A program made the translations under genes and the position numbers. Positions 48,998 through 58,294 of a DNA stretch of 64,000 bases are shown here, piece by piece; the stretch's first letter is position 1, and each line of letters opens with the position of its first letter. The DNA is from Stigonema ocellatum SAG 48.90 = DSM 106950 (lineage in GTDB: Bacteria; Cyanobacteriota; Cyanobacteriia; Cyanobacteriales; Nostocaceae). A model generated the notes under the pieces. That model did not search any database. It was not told the DNA's origin and worked only from the letters and a program-made list of their open reading frames with translations. The DNA lies in assembly GCA_016903675.1 (NCBI GenBank), contig JADQBA010000020.1, positions 1 to 64,000 of the forward strand, written 5' to 3'.

Positions 48998-51900
48998 TCA
49001 ACTAACTCCTGGAGTGACAGCGAAGGTAAGAACGGTTTCATCTACTCCTTTAAGTTCTAGCGGAGTGCGTTTAGTAATTTCATCTTCTTGTAAATAATCT
49101 GCTACGGCAGCAGAAACCAATATAGTACTCGGGGCTGCGGCTTGTTGCAACCTGGCTGCAATATTTACACTAGGACCAATAGCTGTGTAGTCAGAGCGTT
49201 CGGCGCTACCAAACATTCCCACAACTGCGGTACCTTGGTGTATACCACAGCGAAACTCTACACCAGTGCTGCTGTGAGTGTCGAAGATACCTTGCTGCTT
49301 CCAGCGTAGGTTCAACTGATGGAGCGAAGCGAGCATTGCTCTGGCTGTGCTAACGGCGCGGCGAACTTGTTCATTAGGTGTTAGTTCTTCTGGTGCTCCA
49401 AACAACACTAAGATAGCATCTCCCATAAATTTATCCACAGTGCCGCCGTTCTCAAACACTGCTCGTGTCATTTCTTCTAAATATTCATTGAGCAACTCTG
49501 CTACTCGCCTGCTTCGCAGAGTATTTGCTAGTTGCGTAAAACCCACAATATCACTAAACAAAATTGTAATTAAGCGGGGTTCTGGTCGCAAATCCAAGAC
49601 TAGATTTCCTGCTGCGGCTTTTTGCACCAAAGACGGCGGCAAAAAGCGCTTGAGTACTGATTCTGTGAGATAAGTATTTAACTCCACCACCCGTCGTTCA
49701 TTTTCCTTCAAGGCTAAGAGATTCCGCACCTCAGCCAGAAGTTCCCGGTCATTAAATGGCTTAGCTAGATAAGCATCCGCGCCACGTTCTGCGCCTTCAA
49801 TTCTCGCTTCTTCATCCACTTTTGCTGTCAGCAGGATGATTGGTATTCCTTTCAAATTCTCCTCATTGCGGATCGTTCTAATCATCTCCAGCCCCGAAAC
49901 CAACGGCATCATCAAGTCGCTGACAATTAAGCTGGGTAAAATTTCCTTAGCTATTCGGAAACCCTCTAAACCGTTACGGGCTGTGTGGACTTGATAGCCG
50001 TTAGCACGCAGAATTCCGGACACATAAGCTCGCAAATCCGGGTTATCGTCAACAACAAGAATGCTTGTGTGGGGGTCTGAGGGTGTGGGGGTCTGAGGGT
50101 GTGGGTAAACAGCATCTGTGGTTTTCTCTTCTTCTAAGGCCCCTTCTTCTAAAAGTTCTAAATCAGCTAATTCCACCCTAGCGCGACTTATGTTCAGTTC
50201 ACTAGGCTTGTCCTGGAGTTGCTGTGGGGGTAAGTGAGCAGTTCCTTTTACAAGCCATACAGTAAAGGTCGTACCTTTACCGTAATCTGATTCTACGGTA
50301 ACTCGACCGCCGTGGAGTTCCACTAACTCTTTTACTAAAGCTAAACCCAAACCACTACCTTCATAGGAGCGGTTTTCTGAGCCTTCAGCTTGACGAAAGC
50401 GCTTAAATAGGTGGGGAATTTGTTCAGTGAGAATACCAATTCCGGTGTCTTGTACTTGAAGGATACAATTGTCGTCTACTGATTGCACAGTGACTCTAAT
50501 AGTACCCCCTACGTCCGTAAACTTCATGGCATTCGACAGAAGATTATAAACCACCTTGTCGAATTTTTCCAGATCCAAGTATACTAAAGGACATTCATCG
50601 ATGTGGGTGAGCAGATGCAGTCCTTTTTTCTCGCAGTAGGGACGAAACGACTCAACAATTTGGCTGACAAATTCTACTAAATCGCACTGACGAAAACTAG
50701 GCTGCATCTTACCTGCATCCAGGCGTTGCAAATCTAGTAGTTGATTGACCAGTCGCAGCAGGCGGCGGGAGTTACGGAGGGCGATGGCGGACTGGGCATA
50801 GGACAACCCAACATTCGCCGCTACCGCCGACTCTAATGGGCCTTGAATTAAGGTGATAGGAGTACGGAACTCATGGGAGATATTTTGGAAAAATTCAGTT
50901 TTTTGTCGATCTAATTCCAACAAGCGCTCTGCTTGTTCGCGGGTTTTTTGGTAAAGGTGGGACTGCTGCACGGCGATCGCTGCTTGTGCTGCTACTGCTT
51001 TAGCTAACTCGATTTCAGATGGGAGCCACTGACGTGCTGTGTTTCCTTGACGCAGGGTAATACTACCGATGCTTTTACCATCAGCAAGCAGGGGAACTAC
51101 CATGAGCGATCGTGCTGGCATCTTCAAAGGTAAATCAAACGGAGTCACTTCCTCAGAAGCCCGATCCATATCCGTAATTACCACAGGCTCCTGTGTTTCC
51201 AAAATTTCTTGTAATATGGGATTTCCTTGAATCGGTGCTAGAGACTGGGGTAGAGCGATACTATTATGCTGAATATTGCTGTTGTTTTCAGTCTCTGGGT
51301 TTTGAGAACCGTCATACAAGCCGACGCACTCGACATACTCATCTTCCTCTGTCCATAAAGATAAAACACAACCATCCACTTGTAAGGCTTGTCCAAGTTG
51401 TTGAGTGATAGCCGCAAAGATATCTTGAGGATTGAGGCTGGAACGAATGGCGCTGGTAATAGTATTAATCAGGGCTTCCCGCTTGGCAAGGGCACGTACT
51501 TGCTCATAGGCACGGGCTTGAGACAAAGCAAGAGCCGCCTGATCTGCCACCATCATTACCAGTTGCACTTCGTCTTCGCCCCAGAAGCGAGGCTGCTTGC
51601 ACTGGTGCAGCGCCAGTACTGCCATCAGTTCTTGTCGGCAAATCAGTGGGACTACTAGGCTGGAGCAAATGTTAGCTGCTGCGAAAGCCGCAGCGCGATC
51701 GTTCGGTTCACAAGAATTCTCCTGGATTCGCTTGTCGCTGATGACATCGTTAATTACTTGGACTTCGCGAGTTTCCCACACCGTTTGAGCCAGTGGGGGG
51801 GATGAGGGGGATGGGGGGGACGTTGCTCCCCTATCTCCCCTATCTCCCCTATCTCCCCATCTCCCCATCTCCCCATCTCCCCATCTCCCCATCTCCCTAT

Positions 51901-52525
51901 CTCCCCCATCTCCCTCAAAAGGAGTCTTCTGATAAATAAATCCTTCATCTACCAACTGGTGATCTTGAAAGGGACGCAAGAGACAAACATCCACCTCCAG
52001 CATCATCCCGACGGTGTCTACTATTGTTTGGAGAATGAGTCGATAGTCCAAGGCGCTGCGAATCGTGTTTGTAACGGTATTCAGCAGCGATTCCTGACGC
52101 AGTGTGCGGGTTAGTTCGCGGGTGCGGGCTTTCAAGACATTATGGGTATCCAGGGCTTGGCGTACCACTGTTTTGAGTTCCTCTGCTTCCCACGGCTTGG
52201 TGACATATTTGAAGACCTTACCAGCGTTGATAGCTTCCACCAGGTCTTCGACATCAGTGTAGCCAGTTAAGATAATCCGGATGATATCTGGATATTGAGT
52301 CGCTGTTAGGCTCAAAAATTCTGTACCACTCATCATGGGCATCCGCTGATCGGAGATGATGACTGAGACATCTCCCTCGAGTGCGAGCAAATCAAGTGCA
52401 GCTGGACCAGAACTTGCCCTTAGCACCTTGTAGTCGCGATAAAAGGTGCGGTAAAGCAAGTCAAGGTTGTCGGGTTCGTCATCGACAACCAAAATTTTAG
52501 GCTTACTGTTTGCTTGGGGTTTCAT
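48998..52525 (-). CDS. cyaC: Hybrid sensor kinase / adenylate cyclase, CyaC-like
   Basis: A 1,175-residue multidomain protein. Receiver 1 at about 8-125 (ILVVDDEPDNLDLL, Asp in VIISDQRMP); GAF domain at about 155-340; second GAF at about 355-535; HisKA with phospho-His near 549 (NISHEFRTPITLI); HATPase (LLSNAMKFTD, DTGIGI, GSGLGLALV); receiver 2 from about 820 (ILVVDDNPDLRAYV, LIVSDLMMP); class III cyclase from about 985 (ITILFSDIVGFTQLAN, GGTVDKFMGDAILVLFG). Order and length match CyaC of Anabaena and Arthrospira, where the phosphorelay controls cAMP synthesis. Residues about 200-245 of the first GAF region are a low-complexity insert (DREMGRWGDGEMGRWGDRGD) translated from GGGGAGAT tandem repeats at 51,790-51,915. 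Confidence 0.93.
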   Translation of the reverse strand: MKPQANSKPKILVVDDEPDNLDLLYRTFYRDYKVLRASSGPAALDLLALEGDVSVIISDQRMPMMSGTEFLSLTATQYPDIIRIILTGYTDVEDLVEAINAGKVFKYVTKPWEAEELKTVVRQALDTHNVLKARTRELTRTLRQESLLNTVTNTIRSALDYRLILQTIVDTVGMMLEVDVCLLRPFQDHQLVDEGFIYQKTPFEGDGGDREMGRWGDGEMGRWGDRGDRGDRGATSPPSPSSPPLAQTVWETREVQVINDVISDKRIQENSCEPNDRAAAFAAANICSSLVVPLICRQELMAVLALHQCKQPRFWGEDEVQLVMMVADQAALALSQARAYEQVRALAKREALINTITSAIRSSLNPQDIFAAITQQLGQALQVDGCVLSLWTEEDEYVECVGLYDGSQNPETENNSNIQHNSIALPQSLAPIQGNPILQEILETQEPVVITDMDRASEEVTPFDLPLKMPARSLMVVPLLADGKSIGSITLRQGNTARQWLPSEIELAKAVAAQAAIAVQQSHLYQKTREQAERLLELDRQKTEFFQNISHEFRTPITLIQGPLESAVAANVGLSYAQSAIALRNSRRLLRLVNQLLDLQRLDAGKMQPSFRQCDLVEFVSQIVESFRPYCEKKGLHLLTHIDECPLVYLDLEKFDKVVYNLLSNAMKFTDVGGTIRVTVQSVDDNCILQVQDTGIGILTEQIPHLFKRFRQAEGSENRSYEGSGLGLALVKELVELHGGRVTVESDYGKGTTFTVWLVKGTAHLPPQQLQDKPSELNISRARVELADLELLEEGALEEEKTTDAVYPHPQTPTPSDPHTSILVVDDNPDLRAYVSGILRANGYQVHTARNGLEGFRIAKEILPSLIVSDLMMPLVSGLEMIRTIRNEENLKGIPIILLTAKVDEEARIEGAERGADAYLAKPFNDRELLAEVRNLLALKENERRVVELNTYLTESVLKRFLPPSLVQKAAAGNLVLDLRPEPRLITILFSDIVGFTQLANTLRSRRVAELLNEYLEEMTRAVFENGGTVDKFMGDAILVLFGAPEELTPNEQVRRAVSTARAMLASLHQLNLRWKQQGIFDTHSSTGVEFRCGIHQGTAVVGMFGSAERSDYTAIGPSVNIAARLQQAAAPSTILVSAAVADYLQEDEITKRTPLELKGVDETVLTFAVTPGVS

Positions 52526-53236
52526 GCACCGCTTTCCTGCTGCAATGGCAGTCGGATAAAGAATAATCTGATCAGGTAAAGATTTTTCTGAGTCAGTTGA
52601 CAGCAGAGCATTTCCACCGGATAGGCTGTTTGCTTATATAAGTGCTGAATATTCGAGCGTTTACTCACAACCTTTACCTCAATAGCTTGTGCCGACTGCC
52701 ATTCACTTCGATGCACCTAAATTTGGTTGATGATCAGTTATGGTCTTGTAGATAAAATACTGAGTTGCCAAATCTTGCTTCACCTCCCGCTTTGACCATC
52801 TATGAATATTTACAGCACTTGAGGCTGGCTGTACCATCCAGATGTCGCTGCATATTAAGTCTTCCCACTTGAGCATTGGCGCTAACACTTTTCGATAACT
52901 TTTATTTATGGTTTTCATGGTAAAGTTGGCAAAATGACAACAATAAGATTTGTGGGTAAAGTATACTATTAGACAAATAACTCTTTCTAATTTAGCAATT
53001 AGAACAATCAGCCCGCTATGGGTGTTCGATAGTCAATAGTCCATTGTGTAAAGGTTTTTGACAATTGACTAACTCATTCAATAGCTGATTGGTATTTGTG
53101 TAAAAGTGCAAAGCTATTCCTCTGGTCTAGCTCAGGTTCGTCCGAAAGTAACACTTTAGAGTTTTCATACAGGGTTAATGGTGTTTTAGGATATTTGAGA
53201 GGATTTTTGTTGCATAAAATCAACCACTAGCTAGCC
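52526..53236. other. Intergenic region upstream of cyaC
   Basis: About 710 bases. Short minus-strand frames at 52522-52716 and 52703-52918 have no recognisable features and I do not call them genes. The first ends in an ATGA overlap with the cyaC start, so a leader peptide is possible but unsupported. AT-rich sequence with TAGTCAATAGTCCATTGTG-type repeats fills the rest. Confidence 0.5.
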
Positions 53237-53854
53237 TTGATACCCTGGTTTTTTCACTCGTCTCACCAATCCCCAGTCACAGATGCCGCCCCTGGGGCTT
53301 GGTGCCAATTCCAAATCCGTCCGGCTACATCTGCTGATTTGACTGATGTTGCCCAAATCATTACTGAAAGCTTTCACTCCCAAAATGGTATGTGGGGATG
53401 GGCTTTCCCGTTAATGCGTTTAGGTATTTACGAAGATTTAAGGCATCGTTTAGCATCAGCAGCGCCCCATCAAGTCTGTTTGGTTGCCGTTGATACCATT
53501 ACTAATGGGGCAAATAACTTAGTTGGAACTGTAGAACTTGGTATGCGTTTCAGTGATACTTGGACACAGGTTGGTAAGAGGTTTCCTTACCTGTCTAATT
53601 TAGCTGTCCACCCAAAATACCGTAGGCAGGGTGCTGCCTCAGAGTTGCTGATAGCTTGTGAAAAAGTCGCTGTTGCTTGGGGATTTCAGGACTTATACCT
53701 CCATGTTTTGGAGGATAATCATCAGGCACGGCAGCTTTATTTCAAGCTGGGATATCAGGTACATGAAGTCGAATCTCATTGGAACACATGGATGCTGGGA
53801 CGATCGCGCCAGATATTCTTACATAAGCATATTTCCCCTGACTCCACTATCTGA
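53237..53854 (+). CDS. GNAT-family N-acetyltransferase
   Basis: A 205-residue acetyl-CoA-dependent acyltransferase. GNAT motifs: FQIRPATSADLTDVAQIITESF (N-terminal strand/helix), YLSNLAVHPKYRRQGAASELL (motif A, Q/RxxGxG/A loop) and LYLHVLEDNHQARQLYFKLGY (motif B). The substrate cannot be read. The frame begins with TTG at 53237; there is no in-frame ATG before residue 50. It is a monocistronic gene. Confidence 0.88.
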   Translation: MIPWFFHSSHQSPVTDAAPGAWCQFQIRPATSADLTDVAQIITESFHSQNGMWGWAFPLMRLGIYEDLRHRLASAAPHQVCLVAVDTITNGANNLVGTVELGMRFSDTWTQVGKRFPYLSNLAVHPKYRRQGAASELLIACEKVAVAWGFQDLYLHVLEDNHQARQLYFKLGYQVHEVESHWNTWMLGRSRQIFLHKHISPDSTI

Positions 53855-54906
53855 TTTTTTTGAATGTAGATTTGTAAAGTTTGAGAGCGCAACCGTTTTT
53901 GCCAGCAGTTTTCCATCAGTCTTGTCCAAGAGATAGTAGACTATTCTGATTAAACATCAAGCAAATATGCTGATATTAACACACGCTCAAAATATTTCTT
54001 TTGATAGCTTTACATAATTTTTTTTTACTCCTTGTTAACTTTTTAAACTTTTCAGCAGCAGATTATAATATTTTTTTTGAAAAAAAAGTTTAAGAGCGTC
54101 TTTATGCTGATAAAATTATTAATTATTAATCATTAAAATCATAGTAACTAGCTGTCATTAACTGCGTACACTTGTACGCATAAAAAATTTATTTAATTTC
54201 CCCTGCACAAGGTGGTTTTTCAAGGAAGGCAATCCACTATATAACTAGTAATTCGTAATTCGTAATTCGTAATTGAGGGAACTTGCGAATTAATTAATTA
54301 ATGCAAAAAAAATCCTTGTTTCAGAGCAGGCGGATTCATCCGTGGGGTAGTAATTACGAATTACGCATTATCAATTACGAATTATTTTGGCTCGCCCTTG
54401 GGGAAACCCTCGCTCCAAGGGAGATATTTAAAAGATTTAGTTTTGAAACTAATCTACTATCAATACTGCTCGGAAAGAGCGAAAATAAGAAACCCGGTTT
54501 CGCATGAGTTACCGGGTTTCTGGCACCTCAACTTCGCTCGCTCCGACAAGTATTGAATCTACTATTTAAATCACAGCTATTTTGGTGTGTAAAATCAATT
54601 TCCATGTGACATCAGTAAAATTACGCTAACTCCTGATTGGATTCCTTACAATAACTTTGTATTAGTTTTTTTATCTTTATAAAAACTTTAAAGAAAAACT
54701 CATACATTTTGAAGACAAATGGAATGAAATTTTATAGAATATGATTACTTTAATTATTGACCATTGCCTATTTCTTTTAAACTTAAGTTGAGTAAAACAA
54801 AAAATTCTTCACTTGATAATTCAGAAAACATCAAAAATTTGATTGAACGGCAAATTGTCTATCGCAGTGCATACTAGTACCAAATTCATCCAAATTGTCA
54901 TAAAAC
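53855..54906. other. Long repeat-bearing intergenic region
   Basis: About 1.05 kb with no convincing gene. It contains GTAATTCGTAATTC tandem units near 54,250, related TTACGAATTACGCATTA units near 54,355, the second MITE copy (54461-54555) and long A/T tracts. A 68-codon frame at 54301-54507 is built from these repeats and rejected. Confidence 0.6.
54461..54555. mobile_element. MITE, copy 2 (95 bp, 10-bp target duplication)
   Basis: Ends CAATACTGCTCGGA and TCCGACAAGTATTG are near-perfect inverted repeats. Exact direct repeats AATCTACTAT lie at 54451-54460 and 54556-54565. The inner palindrome AGAAACCCGGTTTCGCATGA continuing GTTACCGGGTTTCT is identical to that of copy 1, and GGCACCTCAAC matches copy 1 in inverse orientation. 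Confidence 0.85.
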
Positions 54907-55458
54907 ATGGATAGCGACAAGCGCCAACGCTATCAGACTATTATGGTATCAACTTATTACCCAGACACCAGTTTCCTTGACTATTTTGTCATGCCAGATG
55001 TAACTGAGCGATCGCTAGGCTCGGATCTCCTGACAACTTTGCACAGTGGAAAAGTTTTCATAGTCAATAGTCGTAAGCGAAATGGATTAATACTGTTCAA
55101 ACGCTATCATACAGAGTTTGCAGGACCAGGGGCTGCTGTTGGTGGTGATTACGATCGCAATTGCCAAGGGGTGCTTCCCATAGGAAATCTATCTTTATTA
55201 AGTCCCGAATCTCATGAGGAGCGTCAGAAGGCTTATTTGATCAGGCGACAGTGGATTAGATTAATCAAACAAATTACAGAAAACCCAGTATCAGAGCAGC
55301 GAGTCCAGAAAATTCTCGATCAATTTGAGCAGTACTTCCCACCAAAAATAGTAGCTCAGCTACCAGATGTTGCCTTTGCTCTTTTGGTGGGTGTCCTCCC
55401 ACAAACAGTGTCAATAGTACGCCGTTTAGGCAGCAACATAGATGGCAGGTTTGATTAG
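54907..55458 (+). CDS. Protein of unknown function
   Basis: A 183-residue soluble protein with no signal peptide. Segments: TSFLDYFVMPDVTERSLGSD, FIVNSRKRNGLILFKRYHTE, then a helical C-terminus (IRLIKQITENPVSEQRVQKI, FEQYFPPKIVAQLPDVAFAL). It looks like a cyanobacterial orphan protein; I do not recognise a family. It converges with hisC, with CRISPR-repeat-like sequence between. Confidence 0.65.
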   Translation: MDSDKRQRYQTIMVSTYYPDTSFLDYFVMPDVTERSLGSDLLTTLHSGKVFIVNSRKRNGLILFKRYHTEFAGPGAAVGGDYDRNCQGVLPIGNLSLLSPESHEERQKAYLIRRQWIRLIKQITENPVSEQRVQKILDQFEQYFPPKIVAQLPDVAFALLVGVLPQTVSIVRRLGSNIDGRFD

Positions 55459-55486
55459 TGAGTTATGGCTGCTTATCCTTGTCCAA

Positions 55487-55586
55487 GCATTGAACTAGCC
55501 TAATCCCTATCAGGGATAGAAACAAACAAACAAACTAATGAAAGTAGCGGAGTGATTGTTTATTAATCCCTATCAGGGATTGAACT
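55487..55586. repeat. Two degenerate CRISPR-like repeats
   Basis: TAATCCCTATCAGGGATAGA then AAC (55501-55523) and TAATCCCTATCAGGGATTGA then ACT (55564-55586) share the 3' half of common cyanobacterial CRISPR repeats (ending ATTGAAAC). They are 63 bases apart, so an intervening spacer would be about 26-30 bases. There is no further repeat and no cas gene. The second copy encodes the end of hisC. Confidence 0.5.
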
Positions 55587-56696
55587 GAAATTATTCAGCG
55601 TGCGGAGGTTTTCGGAGGTGGTTCCGATGGTAATTCGTAATCCTCCGCCTGTTTCCCGCACTAAAGTGCCAGCGCTTCTGAGTTTTTGGTGAAGATTTTT
55701 TAAAGCAGCGTCTTTTGGTTGAGAGCCATTTGGTTTAAGACGCAGGAAAATAAAGTTAGCAGCACTTTCTGTGACTTGGAATGCTGGATTTTGGGATAAA
55801 GCGTGGATAAGTTTAGCGCGTTCACTCAGGGTTTGGGAAATGGACTCTAGTAAGAGTTTATGGTTTTGCAGAGCAATTAATGCCCCAGCAATTGAGAAGC
55901 TAGGGAGATTGTAGGGTAGACGAACTTTTTCTAGGATAGTAATTAACTCAGGATGGGCGACGCAATAGCCAACCCGCAATGCAGCTAACCGGAAAGCTTT
56001 AGAAAATGTACGTAGCACTACCCAGTTTGGGTGCAGTGGTAGTTCACCAACTAGAGTTGTCTGACTAAATTCAAAGTAAGCTTCATCAATGACTACTAAA
56101 ATTTCCTCACTCAGACTTCTTAACCATGCTAACTCTGCCGCAGTCAAGGGATTGCCAGTGGGGGAATTGGGATGAACTACAAAAACAGCCCGAATGGGGG
56201 GATTTTGAGTGTTTTCTATGGCTAATTGCGCAGCTTTTAAGTCTATTTCAAAATTTTCTTCATTTCTACCTACCGCCACCACTCTTATGCCGAGAGTTTG
56301 CGCTAAAATGGCGTACATAGAGAAAGTGGGTTGAGCCACTAGAATAGAGCCGAATCCTAGGCAGCTAGCGATTAATAACGAGCGGATAATCTCATCCGAA
56401 CCGTTACCGACGGAAATATTGGCAGCAGTAAAAAGGGATGGGGACTCATTGACGTACTCGGCGATGGCATCCTTTAGTGTCTCATGTCCACCATCAGGAT
56501 AACGGTTTGTCTCAATCAGCTGCTGATAAGTCCAAGCCAGCTTTTGTTTTAACTCAGATGGTAAATCATAGGGGCTTTCGTTGGTATCTAGGCGATCAAT
56601 CTGGGTTGATAATTGGACTGGCTGGGGACTATCACCACTGGGATGAGGTTTGTAAGCAGTGAACTGGGCTAGGTCTTTTCGGATGAATGGCAGCAT
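55563..56696 (-). CDS. hisC: Histidinol-phosphate aminotransferase
   Basis: A 377-residue PLP enzyme of histidine biosynthesis (fold type I aminotransferase). Motifs: RLDTNESPYDLP, NRYPDGGHETLKDAIAEY, SVGNGSDEIIRSLL, VFVVHPNSPTGNPL, VIDEAYFEF, the PLP lysine in LRTFSKAFRLAALRVGY and GGGLRITIGTTSEN. The final residues SSIPDRD and the stop are encoded by the CRISPR-like repeat at 55564-55586, so the natural C-terminus has been replaced or trimmed by a few residues. Confidence 0.93.
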   Translation of the reverse strand: MLPFIRKDLAQFTAYKPHPSGDSPQPVQLSTQIDRLDTNESPYDLPSELKQKLAWTYQQLIETNRYPDGGHETLKDAIAEYVNESPSLFTAANISVGNGSDEIIRSLLIASCLGFGSILVAQPTFSMYAILAQTLGIRVVAVGRNEENFEIDLKAAQLAIENTQNPPIRAVFVVHPNSPTGNPLTAAELAWLRSLSEEILVVIDEAYFEFSQTTLVGELPLHPNWVVLRTFSKAFRLAALRVGYCVAHPELITILEKVRLPYNLPSFSIAGALIALQNHKLLLESISQTLSERAKLIHALSQNPAFQVTESAANFIFLRLKPNGSQPKDAALKNLHQKLRSAGTLVRETGGGLRITIGTTSENLRTLNNFSSIPDRD

Positions 56697-56854
56697 GATG
56701 AATTATGAATTATGAATTATGTTGAGTAATTGGGCATAATTAGTGTAAACTATGTTTTTGAACTTGTCCCATGCCCGGTCTTCATCAGTGTATTTATTTT
56801 CCTCTTTGCAATTTAAATACTAATTCATAATTCATAATTCATAATTCATAATTC

Positions 56855-58234
56855 TTAGCGCATTGTGACGAATTCTTCTGCTGCTGAGGGATGAATACCC
56901 ACAGTGGCGTCAAAGTCTTTTTTGGTGGCTCCCATCTTGAGTGCGATCGCCACGCCTTGAATAATCTCACCAGCGTTTTCTCCCACCATATGGGCACCCA
57001 GCACTTTGTCGGTGTTGCCATCCACCACCAGTTTCATCATTGTTCTTTCTTGAGCACCAGTCAAGCTATGGAACAAAGGGCGGAAGCGAGTGCGATAGAT
57101 TTTCACCCCGTCGTCTCCCAGTTGTTTTCTAGCTTCGGCTTCGGTCAAACCCACTGTAGCAGCTTCGGGGTTGGAAAATACGGCTGTGGGGACAGTTTGG
57201 TGACTGAACACACGGCGGTTGTTGCCGAATTCACTATCCGCAAAAGCACGACCTTCACCTATTGCTACAGGAGTTAAATTCATGCGGTCAGTGACATCAC
57301 CTACGGCAAAGATATTTGGCTGGGAAGTTTGACTGTATTCGTTAACGGCGATGGCATTCATGATGCTGTATCCTGGTCCTTCGATGGAACTGGGGACGAC
57401 ATCCACAAGAGCATTTTCCAAACCCAGTCCGTCTATATTGGGTATCCGACCAGTCGCGACCAAAAACACGTCGGCAATTATTGATTCTTCATGTTCTCCA
57501 GATAACGTCAGCTTCAAACCTTCTGGTACGCGCTCAACTGCTGTCACCAATGTATTCTGGATGATCTGGATGCCGTGGTTTGTCATCCCCTCCTGAATCC
57601 CAGTACGAACATCTTCATCAAACCCCTTCAAAATGAGGTCTTTGCGGATAATTTGCGTCACTTGACAGCCTAAACCGCGCATGATACTGGCAAACTCCGT
57701 GCCAATATAACCAGAACCAATAATGACGATGTGCTTCGGTTGTGCTTTCAGGTGAAAGATTTCATTGGAGGTAATGGCATATTCCATACCTGGGATATCA
57801 GGTTTGATGGGACGTCCGCCCACAGCAATTAAAATTTTGTCGGCACGCAGTTTGCGTCCGTCTACTTCTATAGTGTGTGGGTCTAACAGTGTAGCGCGAC
57901 TCTGAATGAGTTCCACCCCTGCTTTTTCTAGGAAGTTAATATGCATTTGCGACAGTCGCCGGACTTCCTTATCTATAGATGTGATCAAATGTTCCCAGTC
58001 TAATTCTGCTTCACCCACCTTCCAACCATAGCCTGCTGCATCGTGAAACAATGCAGGAAAGTGAGAACTATAGACCATGAGTTTTTTGGGAATGCAGCCC
58101 CGAATCACACAAGTCCCACCGACTAAGTCTTCTTCAGCGATCGCTACTTTTGCCCCGTAGCTAGCAGCACGTTTAGAAGCTGCTAAACCCCCAGAACCAG
58201 CACCAACGACGAACAGGTCGTAATCATAGGTCAT
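56855..58234 (-). CDS. gor: Glutathione reductase
   Basis: A 459-residue FAD disulfide reductase. FAD site DYDLFVVGAGSGGLAASKRA; redox-active cysteines in GGTCVIRGCIPKKL; NADPH site VIIGSGYIGTEFASIMRGLG, then IIRKDLIL, where the Arg suits NADPH; second FAD motif NIFAVGDVTDRMNLTPVAI; C-terminal HPSAAEEFVTMR with the catalytic His-Glu pair. I take the ATG at 58234; a start at 58258 would add eight non-conserved residues. It is immediately downstream of a paralogue. Confidence 0.93.
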   Translation of the reverse strand: MTYDYDLFVVGAGSGGLAASKRAASYGAKVAIAEEDLVGGTCVIRGCIPKKLMVYSSHFPALFHDAAGYGWKVGEAELDWEHLITSIDKEVRRLSQMHINFLEKAGVELIQSRATLLDPHTIEVDGRKLRADKILIAVGGRPIKPDIPGMEYAITSNEIFHLKAQPKHIVIIGSGYIGTEFASIMRGLGCQVTQIIRKDLILKGFDEDVRTGIQEGMTNHGIQIIQNTLVTAVERVPEGLKLTLSGEHEESIIADVFLVATGRIPNIDGLGLENALVDVVPSSIEGPGYSIMNAIAVNEYSQTSQPNIFAVGDVTDRMNLTPVAIGEGRAFADSEFGNNRRVFSHQTVPTAVFSNPEAATVGLTEAEARKQLGDDGVKIYRTRFRPLFHSLTGAQERTMMKLVVDGNTDKVLGAHMVGENAGEIIQGVAIALKMGATKKDFDATVGIHPSAAEEFVTMR

Positions 58235-58294
58235 AAACTCAGGTGTCCTTTCAAACAATCAAAAAAGGATATTCAAGCAGCACTAATTCATCCT

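Noticed and set aside
52522..52918. Two short minus-strand frames upstream of cyaC
   Set aside because: No ribosome site, domain or protein-like pattern; kept only as part of the intergenic note.
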